A stretch of DNA of 64,000 bases from positions 76,078,731-76,142,730 of the forward strand of contig NC_082688.1 of assembly GCF_949987515.2 (NCBI RefSeq). The letters run 5' to 3'. The translations under genes were made by a program, and so were the position numbers. The stretch comes from Delphinus delphis (taxonomy: Eukaryota > Chordata > Mammalia > Artiodactyla > Delphinidae). Shown here in pieces: positions 1 through 11,999 of this stretch. Every line of letters begins with the position of its first letter. Position 1 is the first letter of the stretch. The notes below the pieces were generated by a model, which searched no databases, had not been told where the DNA came from, and was given only the letters and a program-made list of their open reading frames with translations.

Positions 1-535
1 TAAATTAGATAAGAGGAATGAGATCAAAATATCAGTTATCACAATACAGGTGACTAGTTTAAATTTCCCTTTTTAAAGACAAATAAATTCAGTTTATGAT
101 CAAAAGAAAATTTTAGCTATTTGATATTAGCAAGAATCATGCCTCAAACAAAATACTATTTTGAAAAGAGTAACAGTAGATATGTGGAAATACGTGTTAG
201 GCAAATGCAAAGTAAAGAGCGAGAAATACTAATATCAGAAAACAGAACTCACAACTAAGATTTTTATATTTTACTGTAAAACCAATAAACCATAATACAG
301 ATATAAGCCATGGACCTTTATGCACATGGCAGAAACATAAAAAGTTTAAAACTATTTAGAAGCTATCTAGAAAAAGATAAAATTAAAAATTGTAAGGGGA
401 GTTTAACACACAGTTTTAAGACAAACATCAATTATTCAAAACATAAATTGGTATTCACAGTATCTAACAAGCTTGATTTAGTATATACTATATATTGAAG
501 CTTGAACCCTATAAAAAATGATTATACACTGTGTT

Positions 536-588
<53 letters not shown>

Positions 589-929
589 ATTTACAAAATA
601 ATTACGTTAGGCCTAAAAATAAAAAATTCTAATAAAATAAAATTTTAAATTATTAGTAACACAAGAATAAATAATTAGTAATATTTAAAAAATTATTAAT
701 TAATTCCTCTGTGGATGATAATATCAAAAAAAAAATTACAACCCCCAAAAAGTTAACCATAATGAAAATGGGATTTGGTCAAAGTGGTACTCGAAAAATA
801 TATATATAAACTTAAATGCATTATGTTTAAATAAGAAAAAATTTAATTCCTCAATTAAGCATTTATTATACTTAAGAAATACAAAAATAATGAAAATGAA
901 ATACTTTAAAATGTATTTAAGAAGGAATT
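1..929. other. AT-rich DNA, no gene seen
   Basis: Very AT-rich sequence with many stops in all frames and no recognisable family apart from the (TA)n run described separately. The open frame at 310-498 (62 codons) shows no motif and is of the size expected by chance. Confidence 0.5.
538..583. repeat. (TA)n microsatellite
   Basis: Uninterrupted alternating TA dinucleotides over about 46 bases. It is likely polymorphic in length and prone to cruciform or unpaired structure. Confidence 0.95.
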
Positions 930-2826
930 ATTTACCAGCACAACAGAAAGAATAAAATACCTAGGAACAAACCTACCTAAGGAGGCAAAAGACTTGTACT
1001 CAGAAAACTATAAAAGACTGATTAAAGAAATCAAAGATGACATAAACACATGGAGAAATATACCATGTTCTTGGATTGGAAGAATCAATATTGTGCAAAT
1101 GACTATACTACCCAAAGCAATCTACATATTCAATGCAATCCCTATCAAACTACCAATGGCATTCTTCACAGAACTAGAACAAAAAGTTTTACAATTTGTG
1201 TGGAAACACAAAAGATCCCAAATAGCCAAAGCAATATTGGCAAAGAAAAACGGAGCTGGAGGAATCTGGTGCCCCAAATTCAAACTATACTACAAAGCTA
1301 CAGTAATCAAGACAATATGGTACTGGCAGAAAAACAGAACTACAGATAAATGGTACAGGATAAGAAAGCCCAGAGATAAACCCACACACATATGGTCACC
1401 TAATTTATGACAAAGGAAGTAAGAAGATACAATGGAGAAAAGACAGCCTTTTCAATAAGTGGTGTAGGGAAAACTGGATAGCTACATGTAAAAGAATGAA
1501 ATTAGAACACTCCCTAACACCAAACACAAAAATAAACTCAAAATGGATTAAAGACCTACGTGTAAGACTGGACACTATAAAACTCTTAGAGGAAAACATA
1601 GGAGAAACACACTCTGACATAAACCACAGCAAGATCTTTTTTGACCCGCCTCCTAGAGTACTGAAAATAAAAACAAAAATAAACAAATGGGACCTAATGA
1701 AACTTAAAAGCTTTTGCACAGCAAAGGAAACCGTAAACAAGATGAAAGGACAATCCTCAGAATGGGAGAAAATATTTGCCAAGGAAGCAACGGACAAAGG
1801 ATTAATCTCCAAAATATACAAACAGCTCATGCAGCTCAATATCAAGAAAACAAACAACCCAATTAAAAAATAGGTGAAAGACCTAAATAGACATTTCACC
1901 AAAGAAGACATATAGATGGCCAAGAGGCACATGAAAAGATGCTCAACATCAGTAACTATTGGAGAAATGCATATCAAAACTACAATGAGGTATCACCTCA
2001 CACCAGTCAGAATGGCCATCATCAAAAAATCTACAAACAATAAATGCTGGAGAGGGTGTGGAGAAAAGGGAACCCTCTAGTGCTGATGGTGGGAATGTAA
2101 ATTGATACAGCCACTATGGAGAACAGTATGGAGGTTCCTTAAAAAACTAAAAACAGAACTACTATGTGACCCAGCAATCCCACTACTGGGCAAATACCCT
2201 GAGAAAACCATAATTCAAAAGGACACATGTACCCCAATGTTCACTGCAGCACTGTTTACAATAGCCAGGACATGGAAACACATAAATATCCAAAGACAGA
2301 TGAATGGATAAAGAAAATGTGGTACATATATATACAATGGAATATTAATGATTAAAAGGACTGAAATTGGGTCATTTGTAGAGATGTGAATGGACCTAGA
2401 ATCTGTCATACAGAGTGAAGTAAGCCAGAAAGGGAAAAACAAATATCATATACTAATGTATATGTGTGGAATCTAAAAAAATGGTACAGGTTAACCTATC
2501 TGTAGGGCAGGAATATAGATGTAGATGTAGACCAGATATGTGGACATAGCACGGGAAGGGGAGGGTGGGACAAATTGGGAGATTAAGTTTGACATAAATA
2601 CACTACCATGTGTAAAATATATAGCTAGTAGGAATCTGCTATATAGCACGGGGAGCACAGCTCGGTGTTCTGTGACCACTTAGATGGGTTGGATGGTGGG
2701 GGTGGGAGGGAGGTCCAAGAGGGAGGGGATATAGTTATACATAGAGCTGATTCACTTCTTTGTACAGCAGAAACTAACACAACATTGTAAAGCAATTTTA
2801 CTCCAATAAAAAAATTTTAAAGGAGT
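930..2826 (+). mobile_element. 5'-truncated L1, ORF2 3' half plus 3' UTR
   Basis: The insert starts inside ORF2, just before a stretch encoding [12 protein letters not shown], and runs through the ORF2 C-terminal region into a 3' UTR. The UTR holds the gctgattcactt, cagaaactaacac and attttactccaataaa blocks shared with the other L1 tails in this window (57.6-58.2 kb and 59.9-60.05 kb). It ends in an A-rich tail near 2826. Reading frames are broken, so it is a dead copy. No convincing target-site duplication was found. The sharing of the 3' UTR type with the tails at 58.2 and 60.0 kb points to a cetartiodactyl L1 subfamily rather than the older L1M group. Confidence 0.9.
994..1873 (+). pseudogene. 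L1 ORF2 C-terminal remnant (frameshifted)
   Basis: The 994-1410 frame encodes the conserved L1 ORF2 region downstream of reverse transcriptase, with recognisable blocks [20 protein letters not shown] and [19 protein letters not shown]. An extra A near 1362 appears to throw the frame, which ends at 1410. A second frame at 1496-1873 continues the same protein ([40 protein letters not shown]). A third fragment at 2102-2311 carries the cysteine-poor C-terminal part. The endonuclease and most of the RT domain are absent because the copy is 5'-truncated. It cannot encode an active protein. Confidence 0.85.
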
Positions 2827-3270
2827 TAATAAAGTAACAATTATATAAATAGATTAAACATAGATAAAATAGACAAAAGTAGACTGATAAATACTAAAAT
2901 TGGTTCTTAAAAAGGACAATAAAATAGACTATCTCCATAATATTGATCAAAAATAAAGGGGGAATATTTAAACATGTATCATTCAAAAAGGAAGAAGCAA
3001 AATATTAAAAAAAACTGAAGCTTTAGTAGAATACATTCAATCTTTACTAATATAAAATCTGGAAAATTGTTGGCCATGAAAAAATTGAATTATTAAAATA
3101 TCAGGAAATTCCAGTTAAAATGCAAATGAAATAAACATTACAAAAAAGAAAGAACACTCAAAAAGCTATCCTCTCACAATACAATTATGTAAAGGCCCAG
3201 TTAATTTTTCTGATGAGTCCTGTAAAACTTTCAAAGGATGAAGTCCTGGCCAATTTTAATTATATTAGAG

Positions 3271-3502
3271 CAGGGTGAGGCAAGCTTTTTCTGTAAAAGG
3301 TCAGATAATAAATTATAGTGGCTTTGAGGACCATGAAGTCTCTGTTGCAGTTACTCAACTCTGCTGCCATAGGATGAAAGCAGGCCTAGACAGACAACAT
3401 GTGATCCAATGAGTATGAATGTGTTTCAATATAACTTCATTTACAAAAGCTGATGGTAGGCAGATGTTGCCCTGTAGGTTATAACTTGCCAACTCTTGCC
3501 CT
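3271..3502 (+). mobile_element. hAT-Charlie-type MITE (MER family)
   Basis: The segment starts with a decayed cagggtgaggcaagc terminus and contains ctttttctgtaaaaggtcag, tctctgttgcagttactcaac and cttcatttacaaaagctga. These blocks mark the widespread mammalian non-autonomous hAT MITE whose ends read roughly caggggtcggcaaac. It lies inside the old L1, so it is younger than that L1. The 8-bp duplication expected for hAT is no longer visible. A second copy in reverse orientation sits at 39371-39558. Confidence 0.8.
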
Positions 3503-4919
3503 AGCATAAAGAGATGTAGATTTCCTAATTCATTTTATAAAGATTATATAAAATCAGGGACCAAAATTTGATCATGATAAATCACAAAGCCAATAAAAGA
3601 CTAATCTCATTTGGGATTACATATGCAAAACTCTTAATTGAAAATTAACAAGTGTAATCCAGCAATATACTAAAAGAATAACACATGATTAATAGGATTA
3701 ATCCTAGAAAGACAAAGACAGTTCCTCTTAAAAGACCTATTACATTAGTAACTCTTCATATTAAAAAGGCAAAGAGATAAATATAATCCTTATTGATATT
3801 CCCAAAACATTTGAAAAAGCTCAATATCCTTTCATAGAAATAATAAAATATGAAAACTTTAATAACATAAATAGAAACTTTAATTAAATTGAGAAGTATT
3901 TATCTAAAAGCAATCGTGGAAGAATTTTTAATAACAAACCACCAGATGCATTCCAGAATAAGACAAGGAATCTTGGTACTAGTTTTATTATTTAGTATGC
4001 ATTACGATAATAAATAAGAGGTATAAATACCAAAACATCAGTTTAGCAAGATGACTTGTTTAAAAGTTTTTAAACAGGTTTTTCCATCTATTAATTTTAA
4101 CCAAATAGATATGCTTTAAAATATATTTGAAAAAATATATTCAAAATAAAAACAAAAATATGAATGTTTTATTAAATTTAACAGGATATATAAAATTTTT
4201 AAAAAATGTATACAGAACATCAAAGAAAGAAAGTGGACACACATAAGAGCTTTCTAGGAAAAAGCACTCCATTTTGTACAGCTGTCCCTTCCAAAATTAA
4301 TCCATAAATGCTATTCAATTGCAACTAAAATCCTAAAGGCATTTTAATGAGGGATGAAGGTGGTGAGGAAGGTAATTTTACAGATCAAATCCATGAGAAA
4401 AGATGAGATTAGTCAAGAACATATTAATAAAATGAGTTGGGGAAGTAATTGGACCTACATTATTATATAGTGAAATACGTTATAAAGGAAAAATAATTAA
4501 ATGATCATAGTACTGAAGCCACCATAGACAAAGAGATTCATGGAACATAATACAAAATTCAAAGACTTAACTGAGTGAACATAAACTCTATATAATATGG
4601 TAAAAGTAACATTCCAAAGAAGTGAGGAAAGATTGGATTATTAATAAATATTATTGGAGCCACCTGCTAACAAAGTTAATAAAAACTTTCTGGAAGAAAA
4701 TTGGCAATATATGAAGAATTTCTAATATATGTATGCCTTAAAGTAGGCTGACTTTAAAAATGCTTCCTAGGGAAATAATCAGACAGTTGCTTGTTTACAA
4801 TGACTTTTATTACATAGTAAGTTGCATTAGGAAAAATTCAAAATAATCTAATGTCCAACAATTAAATATGATTAAATAAAACATAGTAGAGTCAAAAAGT
4901 GGAATACCATGCATTTATT

Positions 4920-5106
4920 AAAGTTTTTAATGTATACATATGCATATATACACATATACACATCCAATTACCTATACCTATATAGATATACATTGTATAT
5001 ATACATACATACACATATGTATATACAATTCTATATATATATATATATATATACACAATATATGCAGACTTCTGTATGTGTATATAAATACACACACACA
5101 CAAACA
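4920..5106. repeat. TA/CA-rich low-complexity tract
   Basis: Mixed tatacatatgc, (TA)n around 5031-5052 and (AC)n around 5090-5102. It falls within the old L1 3' region and probably grew from its A-rich or TA-rich part. Open frames on both strands here are repeat artefacts. Confidence 0.8.
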
Positions 5107-5260
5107 GAAACATACCTAAAATATATGGTTTATGTGATTAAGTGAAAATAGCAGTCTATAAAGTGGCATAAAACTATTTTTGTAACAACAGGTAATGAAA
5201 ACTGTATATGTCTATTCATCTATAATTAGGTAAAAAGTATCTGGATATATATACATAAAT

Positions 5261-5943
5261 ACAACTATTGATGCTCCTTTTTTCCTGAATGATGAGGCCA
5301 GAGATTATTTATGTTCTTTTCTGTTTGCTTTTCTTCATTGAATAAAATTTGTTTGCACTAAGGTTTATTTTCAGGGAAAAAAGGCTATTCAATTTTAAAA
5401 TATATAAATGAATATGTGGCACAAATATCTGTTCTCAAAAAGAAAGATACCTTTTTAAAATACAGACAGTTTCACCTAATCAAGACTTATAATTGAGTTT
5501 GCAGTCCAAGTTGTCTTAGATTTCGTTGCCCAACATTTGACTCTAGAATATAGTATGCCTAATTTGGAAAACAGTTTAGCTCTACAGTCCTCAAACTATA
5601 TCCCAGGGCACCGTGATAACTTGCAAGGATGCTATAGATTATTTTAAAATTTCAAAGGAATTACAATATGACACCTTTGGAATACTGCAAAATCTATTAG
5701 CTAATGGTAATTCAGTCTCAACACTGTACCTTGTTTCATTCCTTTTGATGACGTCTTATTTTTCTGAAGCTCAGTTTTCAGGAGTTGATGCGATAAAAAG
5801 CAAGTACATTAGAGAATCAATTCGGAACAGGAAATGAGAGTGACAGCATCCAATCATATTCTAAGGTTTCAGAAGTTGTGTAGTGACCGACAGGTACACA
5901 CATCTGGTTAGTAAGTAATTGTGATTATTTAAGAATGAAACTT
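5261..5943. other. Unclassified sequence, possible decayed transposon
   Basis: No family could be named. The plus frame 5613-5837 (74 codons) ends with FSGVDAIKSKYIRESIRNRK, vaguely like the C-terminal tail of domesticated or fossil hAT transposases. The similarity is too weak to call. No splice-flanked exon was seen. Confidence 0.3.
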
Positions 5944-5959
5944 AAATATTTTTTCTTTT

Positions 5960-6240
5960 CATTTCTTCCCATTCTATTGAGCTCTAACTGACATACAGCA
6001 TTGTATAAGTTTAAGGTATACAGCATAATGATTTGACCTTCACAGATCATGAAATGATTATCACAATAATTAGTGAATATCCATCATCTTATATAGATAC
6101 AAAATTAAAGAAAAATATCTTTCTTCTAATGAGCACTCTTAGGATTCACTCTCTTAAAAATGTTCATATATAATGTACAGAAGTCTTAGTTATAAACTTA
6201 TATTTACCATGTTGTACATGTACATTATATCCCTAGTACA
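5960..6240 (-). mobile_element. L1 3' UTR terminal piece
   Basis: Read on the minus strand it carries tactagggatataatgtac, gagtgaatcctaagagtg, agatgatggatattcac and attatgctgtataccttaaa in consensus order, ending near 5960 with an A-rich remnant. This is the last ~280 bases of a mammalian-age L1 3' UTR. It abuts the 5' UTR of the plus-strand piece directly at about 6240. Confidence 0.8.
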
Positions 6241-7000
6241 AGGACCTGGCATCACACACCAGTGGGTAGGCACCAGCATCAGGAACCCCAAGGCTCTTCA
6301 GCCAGAGACCTGGGAACCTAGACACACACACAAGTAAACCAGCAATAGCTCTGGGACCACCTGCCCCAGACTTGCCCACCAGCAGACAACTATCACCTCT
6401 GGGACTATGCCAGGATTTGGTCTCACCTACTAGCAGGTCCGTACCAGCTCTGAGACACCTTGGACCCCTCAGCCAGCTATCCTGGGATCCAGCCTTACTT
6501 ACCAGCAGGCCAACACCAGGTTTCAGATACCTCAAACCTCAGAGCCAGCTATGTCAGGAACTCCCCACTAACCAGCAGCCTGCTACTAGATCCAGGATCC
6601 CCCTTCCCCACAACCACCCACTCTAGAATCTGGTTCTGCCTACCAGTGCACCAGAATTAGCCCTGGGGCCCCCTGGGGCCCTGCAGCCAGCAGCCTTGTG
6701 ACCCAGCCCTGCCCACCAGCAGTCAACAGCATCTGCACAGACAGGGTCTGGCAGCCAACCAGACTAGGGGGGCAGTCATACCTACCAGGCCACCAACAGT
6801 ATTCAGCTGGCCACAACAGAAAGACCCATGCAGCCTAAATAGAGGACACATACTGGAGAATATAGCTCTGGTGACCAGAGGAGAGTAAGCTGCTGAGATG
6901 CACAGGACATCTCCTACAAAAGGCCACTTCTCCAAGGCTGGGAAACATAATCAACCTACCAAATATAGAAACAAAAACAACATATTAGTCAAAATAAGAT
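6241..7000 (+). promoter_or_regulatory. Fossil L1 5' UTR (internal promoter region)
   Basis: A C-rich stretch, much less AT-rich than its surroundings, with several diverged units built around cctgcccaccagcag and ctgggacc. By family knowledge the L1 5' UTR is an internal RNA polymerase II promoter that also drives antisense transcripts. CpG sites are almost absent, as expected for an old methylated copy. Activity is not implied. Open frames here on both strands are by-products of the composition. Confidence 0.6.
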
Positions 7001-7884
7001 GACAGAAATACATTCCCAATAAAGGAACAAGATAAAACCCCGGAAGAAGAGCTAAGTGAAGTGGAGCTAGGCAATGTGCCTCATGAAGAGTTCAAGGTAA
7101 TGGCTGTAAAGATGCTCAAAGAACTCAGGAGGAGAATGGATGAACACAGTGAGAACTTTAACACGGAGTTAGAAGATACAAAGAAGAACCAAACAGCACT
7201 GAAGAATACAAACACTGAAATTACAAAATAAACTAGAAGGAATGTACAGTAAATTAGGCAATATAGAAGAATGGATTACTGAGATGGAAGACAGAGTAGA
7301 AATCACTGAAGTAGAACAGAAAAGAAAGAAAAGAGAATAAAAAGAAATGAGGACGGTTTAAGAGAAATCTGGGGCATCATCAAGTGTACTAATGTTCATG
7401 TTACAGGGGTCCCAGAAGGAGAAGAGAAAGAGAAAAGGACAGAGAAACTAATTGAAGACATAATAACTGAAAACTTCCCTAAACTGAGAAAGGAAACAGA
7501 CACCAGATATAGAAATCATAGAGAGCCTCAAACAGGATCAACCAAAAGAGCTCCACACCAAGATACATTGTAATTAATATGGCAAAAATTAAAGATAAAA
7601 AGAGAATACTAAAAGTAGCGAGGGAAAAGCAACAAGTTACATACAAGGAAACTCTCATAAGGCTATCAGGTGACTTGTCAGCAGAACCTCTGGAGGCCAG
7701 AAGGGAGTGGCATGATATATTTGAAGTGATGAAAGGCAAAAACCTACAACCAAGAATAATCTACCTGGCTAGGCTTTCTTTCACATTTGATGAAGAGATC
7801 AAAAGTTTTACAAACAAGCAAAAGCTAAAAGAGTTCAGCACCACCAAACCAACTTTAAAAGAAATGTTAAAGGAACTACTCTAA
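7001..7884 (+). pseudogene. L1 ORF1 remnant (ORF1p)
   Basis: ORF1p is the RNA-binding chaperone that packages L1 RNA. The first part, a coiled-coil region rich in Lys/Glu, is broken by stops (for example near 7021-7230). The C-terminal half survives as an open frame at 7579-7884, encoding MAKIKDKKRILKVAREKQQV, then LSGDLSAEPLEARREWHDIF and a terminal LKEMLKELL with stop at 7884. This is the recognisable conserved RRM/CTD end of mammalian ORF1p. The presence of the tail up to its natural stop shows the copy was long. It is not functional. Confidence 0.8.
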
Positions 7885-8622
7885 GCGCAAAAGAAAAGGC
7901 CACAATGAAAAACATGAAAATTACGAAAACAGAAATCTTCTTAGTAAAGGCAAATTTATAGTAAAGGTAATAAATTAACCACATATAAAGCTAATAGGAA
8001 GGTTAAAAGACAAAAGTAGTAAAATCATCTGTATCCAAAATAAGCAGTTAAGGAATTCAAAAAACAAAATGATGTAAAATGTAATGTCAAAACAGTAAAT
8101 GTTATGTGGGGAAGTAAAAATGCAGGGTTGTTAAAATGCATTTGAACTTAAAAGATCAGCAAGTTTAAAAAATTACATATACACATATCTATCTATCTGT
8201 CTCACAGAAACCAAAAATCTATAATAGATACACACACACAAAAAATAAAGGAATCCAACATAACACTAAAGATAGTCATCAAATCATAAGGGAAGAGAAC
8301 AAAAGAAAAAAAAGGAACAAAAAAGAACTACAAAACAACCCCAAAATAATTAACAAAATGGCAATAAGTACACACTTATCAACAATTACTTTAAATGTAA
8401 ATAGACTAAATGCTCCAATCAAAAGACACAGTGTGGCTGAATGGATTAAAAAAACAAGACCCATATATATGTTGCCTACAATAGACTCACTTCAAATCTA
8501 AAGACATACACAGATTGAAAGTGAAGAGATGGAAAAAGGTATTCCATGCAAATGAAAATTGAAAAAAAATCTGGGGTGGCAATACATATATCAGACAAAA
8601 TAGACTTTAAAACAAAATCTGG

Positions 8623-8824
8623 GGGCTTCCCTGGTGGCACAGTGGTTGAGAGTCCGCCTGCCGATGCAGGGGACTTGGGCTTGTGCCCCTGTCTGGGAGG
8701 ATCCCACATGCCGCGGAGTGGCTGGGCCCGTGAGCCATGGCCGCTGAGCCTGCATGTCTGGAGCCTGTGCTCTGCAACAGGAGAGGCCACAACAGTGAGA
8801 GGCCCATGTACCACAAAAAAAAAA
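8623..8824 (+). mobile_element. CHR-type SINE (tRNA-derived), copy A
   Basis: It begins gggcttccctggtggcacag and ends in a short poly(A) run after gaggcccatgtaccac. The pol III A box (tggcacagtggttgag) is good. The B box has decayed to gcttgtgcccc where other copies read ggttcg. It sits in the L1 ORF2 endonuclease region, whose sequence resumes right after the tail. Flanks aaaatctg and aaaattctg look like the duplication. It is younger than the L1. Confidence 0.93.
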
Positions 8825-9437
8825 TTCTGTAACAAAGAAAAACATTATATATTGATCAAGGGATCAATGCAACAAGAAGATAAACAGTTGGATATGATCC
8901 AACAAGAAGATATATATGCACCCAACAAAGGAACATCTAAATACATAGAGCAAATATTAACAACACAAAGGGAGAAATTTACAGTGACACAATAATTGTA
9001 GGGGACTGTACCACCCCACTTACATCAATAGGCACATCACCCAAACAGAAAATCAATAAGGGAATAGTGCCCTTATATGACACATTAGATCAAATGGACT
9101 TAATAGATATACATAGAACACTCCATCCAAAAGCAGCACAATACATTCTTTTCAACTGCACATGGAACATTCTCCAGGATAGATCACATGCTAAAACACA
9201 AAACAAGTCTCAGTGAATTTAATAAAATTAAAATCATATCAAGGTTCTACGCTGACCACAATGCTGTGAGACTAGAAATCACCTAAAGAAAAAAAAAATT
9301 TTCAAAAAACCACAAACATGTGGAGGCTAAACAATATGCTACTAAATAACCAATGGATCACTGAAGAAATCAAAGAAGCAAAAAAAAATGCCTGGAGAAA
9401 AATAAAAACAGAAACACAACGATTGAAAATATATGGG

Positions 9438-9822
9438 GGACTTCCCTGGTGGTGCAGTGGTTAAGAATACACCTGCCAACGCAGGGAACACAGGTTCAAT
9501 CCCTGGTCCAGGAAGATCCCACATGCCACGAAGCAACTTAAGCCCATGTGCCACAACTACTGAGCCTGCACTCTAGAGCCCACAAGCCACAACTACTGAG
9601 CCCATATGTCACAACAACTGAAACCCGTTCTCCTAGAGCCCATGCTCCACAATAAGAGAAGCAACCGCAGTGAGAAGCCCACACACTGCAATGGAGAGTA
9701 GCCCCTGCTCACCTCAACTAGAGAAAGCCCACATGCAGCAACAGAGACCCAACACAGCCATAAATAAATAAATACATACATACATACATACATGCATTAA
9801 AAAAATATTAAAAAGAAAAAAA
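9438..9822 (+). mobile_element. CHR-type SINE, long variant, copy B
   Basis: It has the tRNA-like head ggacttccctggtggtgcag and B box ggttcaatccc. The body extends past the short family through tgccacaactactgagcc (twice) and ctagagaaagccc to acacagccataaataaata. The tail continues into a (CATA)n stretch at about 9773-9793 and an A-rich end. Flanks gaaaatatatggg (9425-9437) and gaaaatatgtggg (9823-9835) are a 13-bp target-site duplication with one mismatch. It is inserted in L1 ORF2. Confidence 0.92.
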
Positions 9823-11222
9823 GAAAATATGTGGGATGCAGCAAAAGCTAAGAGGTACATTTACAGCAACAGAAGTCTTACTCTGAAAACACGAATTTCA
9901 AGTAAACACCTAACCTTACACCTAAAGGAACTAGAAAAAGAACAAACAAAACCCAAAGTTAGTAGAAGGAAAAATTATAAAGATCAGAGCAGAAATAAAG
10001 AGACTAAAAAAACCCAATAAAAATATCAATGATACTAAGAGCTGGTTTTTTGAAAATATACACAAAATTGCTAAACTTTTAGCCAGATTCTCATCAAGAA
10101 GAAAAAAGGGAGGGCCCAAATCAATAAAATCAGATATAAAAAAGGAGAAGTTAAAACAAACACCACAGAAATACAAACTCATGAGAGATTACTATGAACA
10201 ATTATATACCAATAAAATGGATAACATGAAGAAATGGACAGATTCCTAGAAATGTATGATCTCCTAAGACTGAAGCAGGAAGAAATAGATAATTATGAAC
10301 ACACCAATTACCATTAATGAAATTGAATCAGTACAGGACCAGATGGCTTTGTAGGTGATTTCTACCAAACATTTAGAGAATATTTGACACCTATCCTTCT
10401 CAAACTATTCCAAAAAACTGCAGAGGAAGTAACACTTTCAAATTCATTCAAGGAGGCAAGCATCACCCTGATACTAAAACCAGACAGATATCACAAAAAA
10501 AGAAAATTAGAGGCTAATATCACTGATGAACTTAGATGTAAAAATCCTCAACAAAATATTAGCAAACTCAATTCAACAATACATTAAAGGGGTCCTACAC
10601 CATGATCAAGTAGGATTTTTCCCCGTGATGCAAGTAAGGTACAATATCTGTGAATCAATCAATGTGATATAGCACATTAACAAATTGAAGAATAAAAATC
10701 ATATGATCATCTCAGGAGATGAAGAAAAAACTTTTGACAAAATTCAACATCCATTTATGATAAAAATTCTCCATAAAGTGGGTATAAAGGAAATACACCT
10801 CAACACAATAAAGGCCATATATGATAAGTCCACAACTAACATCATTAAACAAAGATGGAAAGCTGAAAGCATTTTCTTCTACGATCAGGAACAAAACAAA
10901 GATGCCCATTCTCACCACTTTTATTCCACATGGTATTCTAAGTCCTAGCCATAGCAACAAGACAAGAAAAAATAAATAAAAGGGATCCAAGTTGGAAAGA
11001 AAGAAGTAAAACTGTCACTGCTTGCAGATGAAATGATACTATACATAGACAATCCTAAAGACTCCACCAAAAAACTACTAGCTCATCAATGAATTTGGTA
11101 AAGTTTCAGGATGCAAAATTAATATACAGAAGTATGTTGCATTTCTGTACACTGACAACTATCAGAAAGAGAAATTAAGAAAGCAATCTCATTTATAATC
11201 ACATCAAAAAATACAATAACTA

Positions 11223-11302
11223 CATTGTAAAGCAATTATACCCCAATAAAGATGTTAAAAATAAATAAATAAATAAAAAATAAAGTATTGTCAAAACAGG
11301 AA
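11223..11302 (+). mobile_element. Hyper-truncated L1 tail inside L1 ORF2
   Basis: Only the last ~35 bases of an L1 3' UTR are present (cattgtaaagcaattatacc, then ccaataaagatgtt), plus an A-rich (AAAT)n tail and about 20 further bases. The insert is bracketed by an exact 17-bp duplication, aaaaaatacaataacta, at 11206-11222 and 11303-11319. Removing insert and one duplication restores a continuous L1 ORF2 reading into aggaataaatctaagg. Confidence 0.9.
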
Positions 11303-11984
11303 AAAAAATACAATAACTAGGAATAAATCTAAGGAGGTGAAAGGTCTATACTTGGAAAACTACAAAACACTGATGAAAGAAATTGAAGAGGATGCCTACA
11401 ATGGAAAGATATACAACGTTCATAGATTGGAGGAATTAATATTGTTAAAATGACCATCCTACCCAAGGGAATCTATATAGTCAATGCAGTCCCTATCAAA
11501 ATATACCAATGGCATTTTTCACAGAACTAGAACAAATAATTCTAAAATTTGTATGGAATGACAAAAGACTACAAACAGCCAAAACAGTCTTGAGAAAGAA
11601 CAAAGCTGAAGGTAGCACCATCCCTGATTTCACACTATACTACAAAGCTACAGTCACCAAAACAGAATGGTTTTTGGCACAAAAACAAACACATAGATTA
11701 ATGGAACAGAATAGAGAGCCCAGAAATGAACCCACACTTATATGGGCAATTAATCTATGACAAAGGAGGCTACTATATACAATAGGGAAAAGACAGCCTC
11801 TTCAATAAATGGTGCTGGGAAAACTGGACGGCTACATGCAAAACAATCAAACTAGACTACTCTCTCACAGCATGCAGAAAAATGAATTCAAAATGGATTA
11901 AAGACTTAAATGTAAGACCTGAAACCATAAAACATCTAGAAGAAAATATAGAGAATACTCTCTTTGACATAGGTCTTATTAACA

Positions 11985-11999
11985 TTTTTTTTTTTTTTT
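11985..11999. repeat. (T)15 homopolymer
   Basis: A run of 15 T within L1 ORF2 of the older copy. Flanking L1 sequence continues on both sides. Confidence 0.9.

Larger units (their letters stand above)
2830..5260 (+). mobile_element. Ancient L1 (L1M-like) fossil, split by a MITE
   Basis: Highly diverged L1 in plus orientation. 2830-3260 resembles the RT-proximal ORF2 region (aaaattggttctt, then a decayed taaaactttcaaagga block). After the hAT insertion, ttcctaattcattttat at about 3524 resumes the same ORF2 order. Further downstream come RT/post-RT remnants and an L1M-type 3' end (aatctaatgtccaacaatta around 4848; ttgtaacaacaggtaatg near 5181). No open frame survives. The order of blocks across the MITE supports one original insertion, but divergence is high and exact limits are uncertain. 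Confidence 0.65.

Noticed and set aside
1405..1977. 190-codon minus-strand frame, hydrophobic and membrane-protein-like
   Set aside because: It is the antisense of L1 ORF2. A/T-rich antisense of Lys/Asn-rich coding sequence gives Phe/Leu/Ile-rich pseudo-membrane proteins. The same occurs at 12051-12284 and 63485-63733.
4892..5145. Tyr/Ile-rich frames on both strands
   Set aside because: Translation of TA/CA simple repeat.
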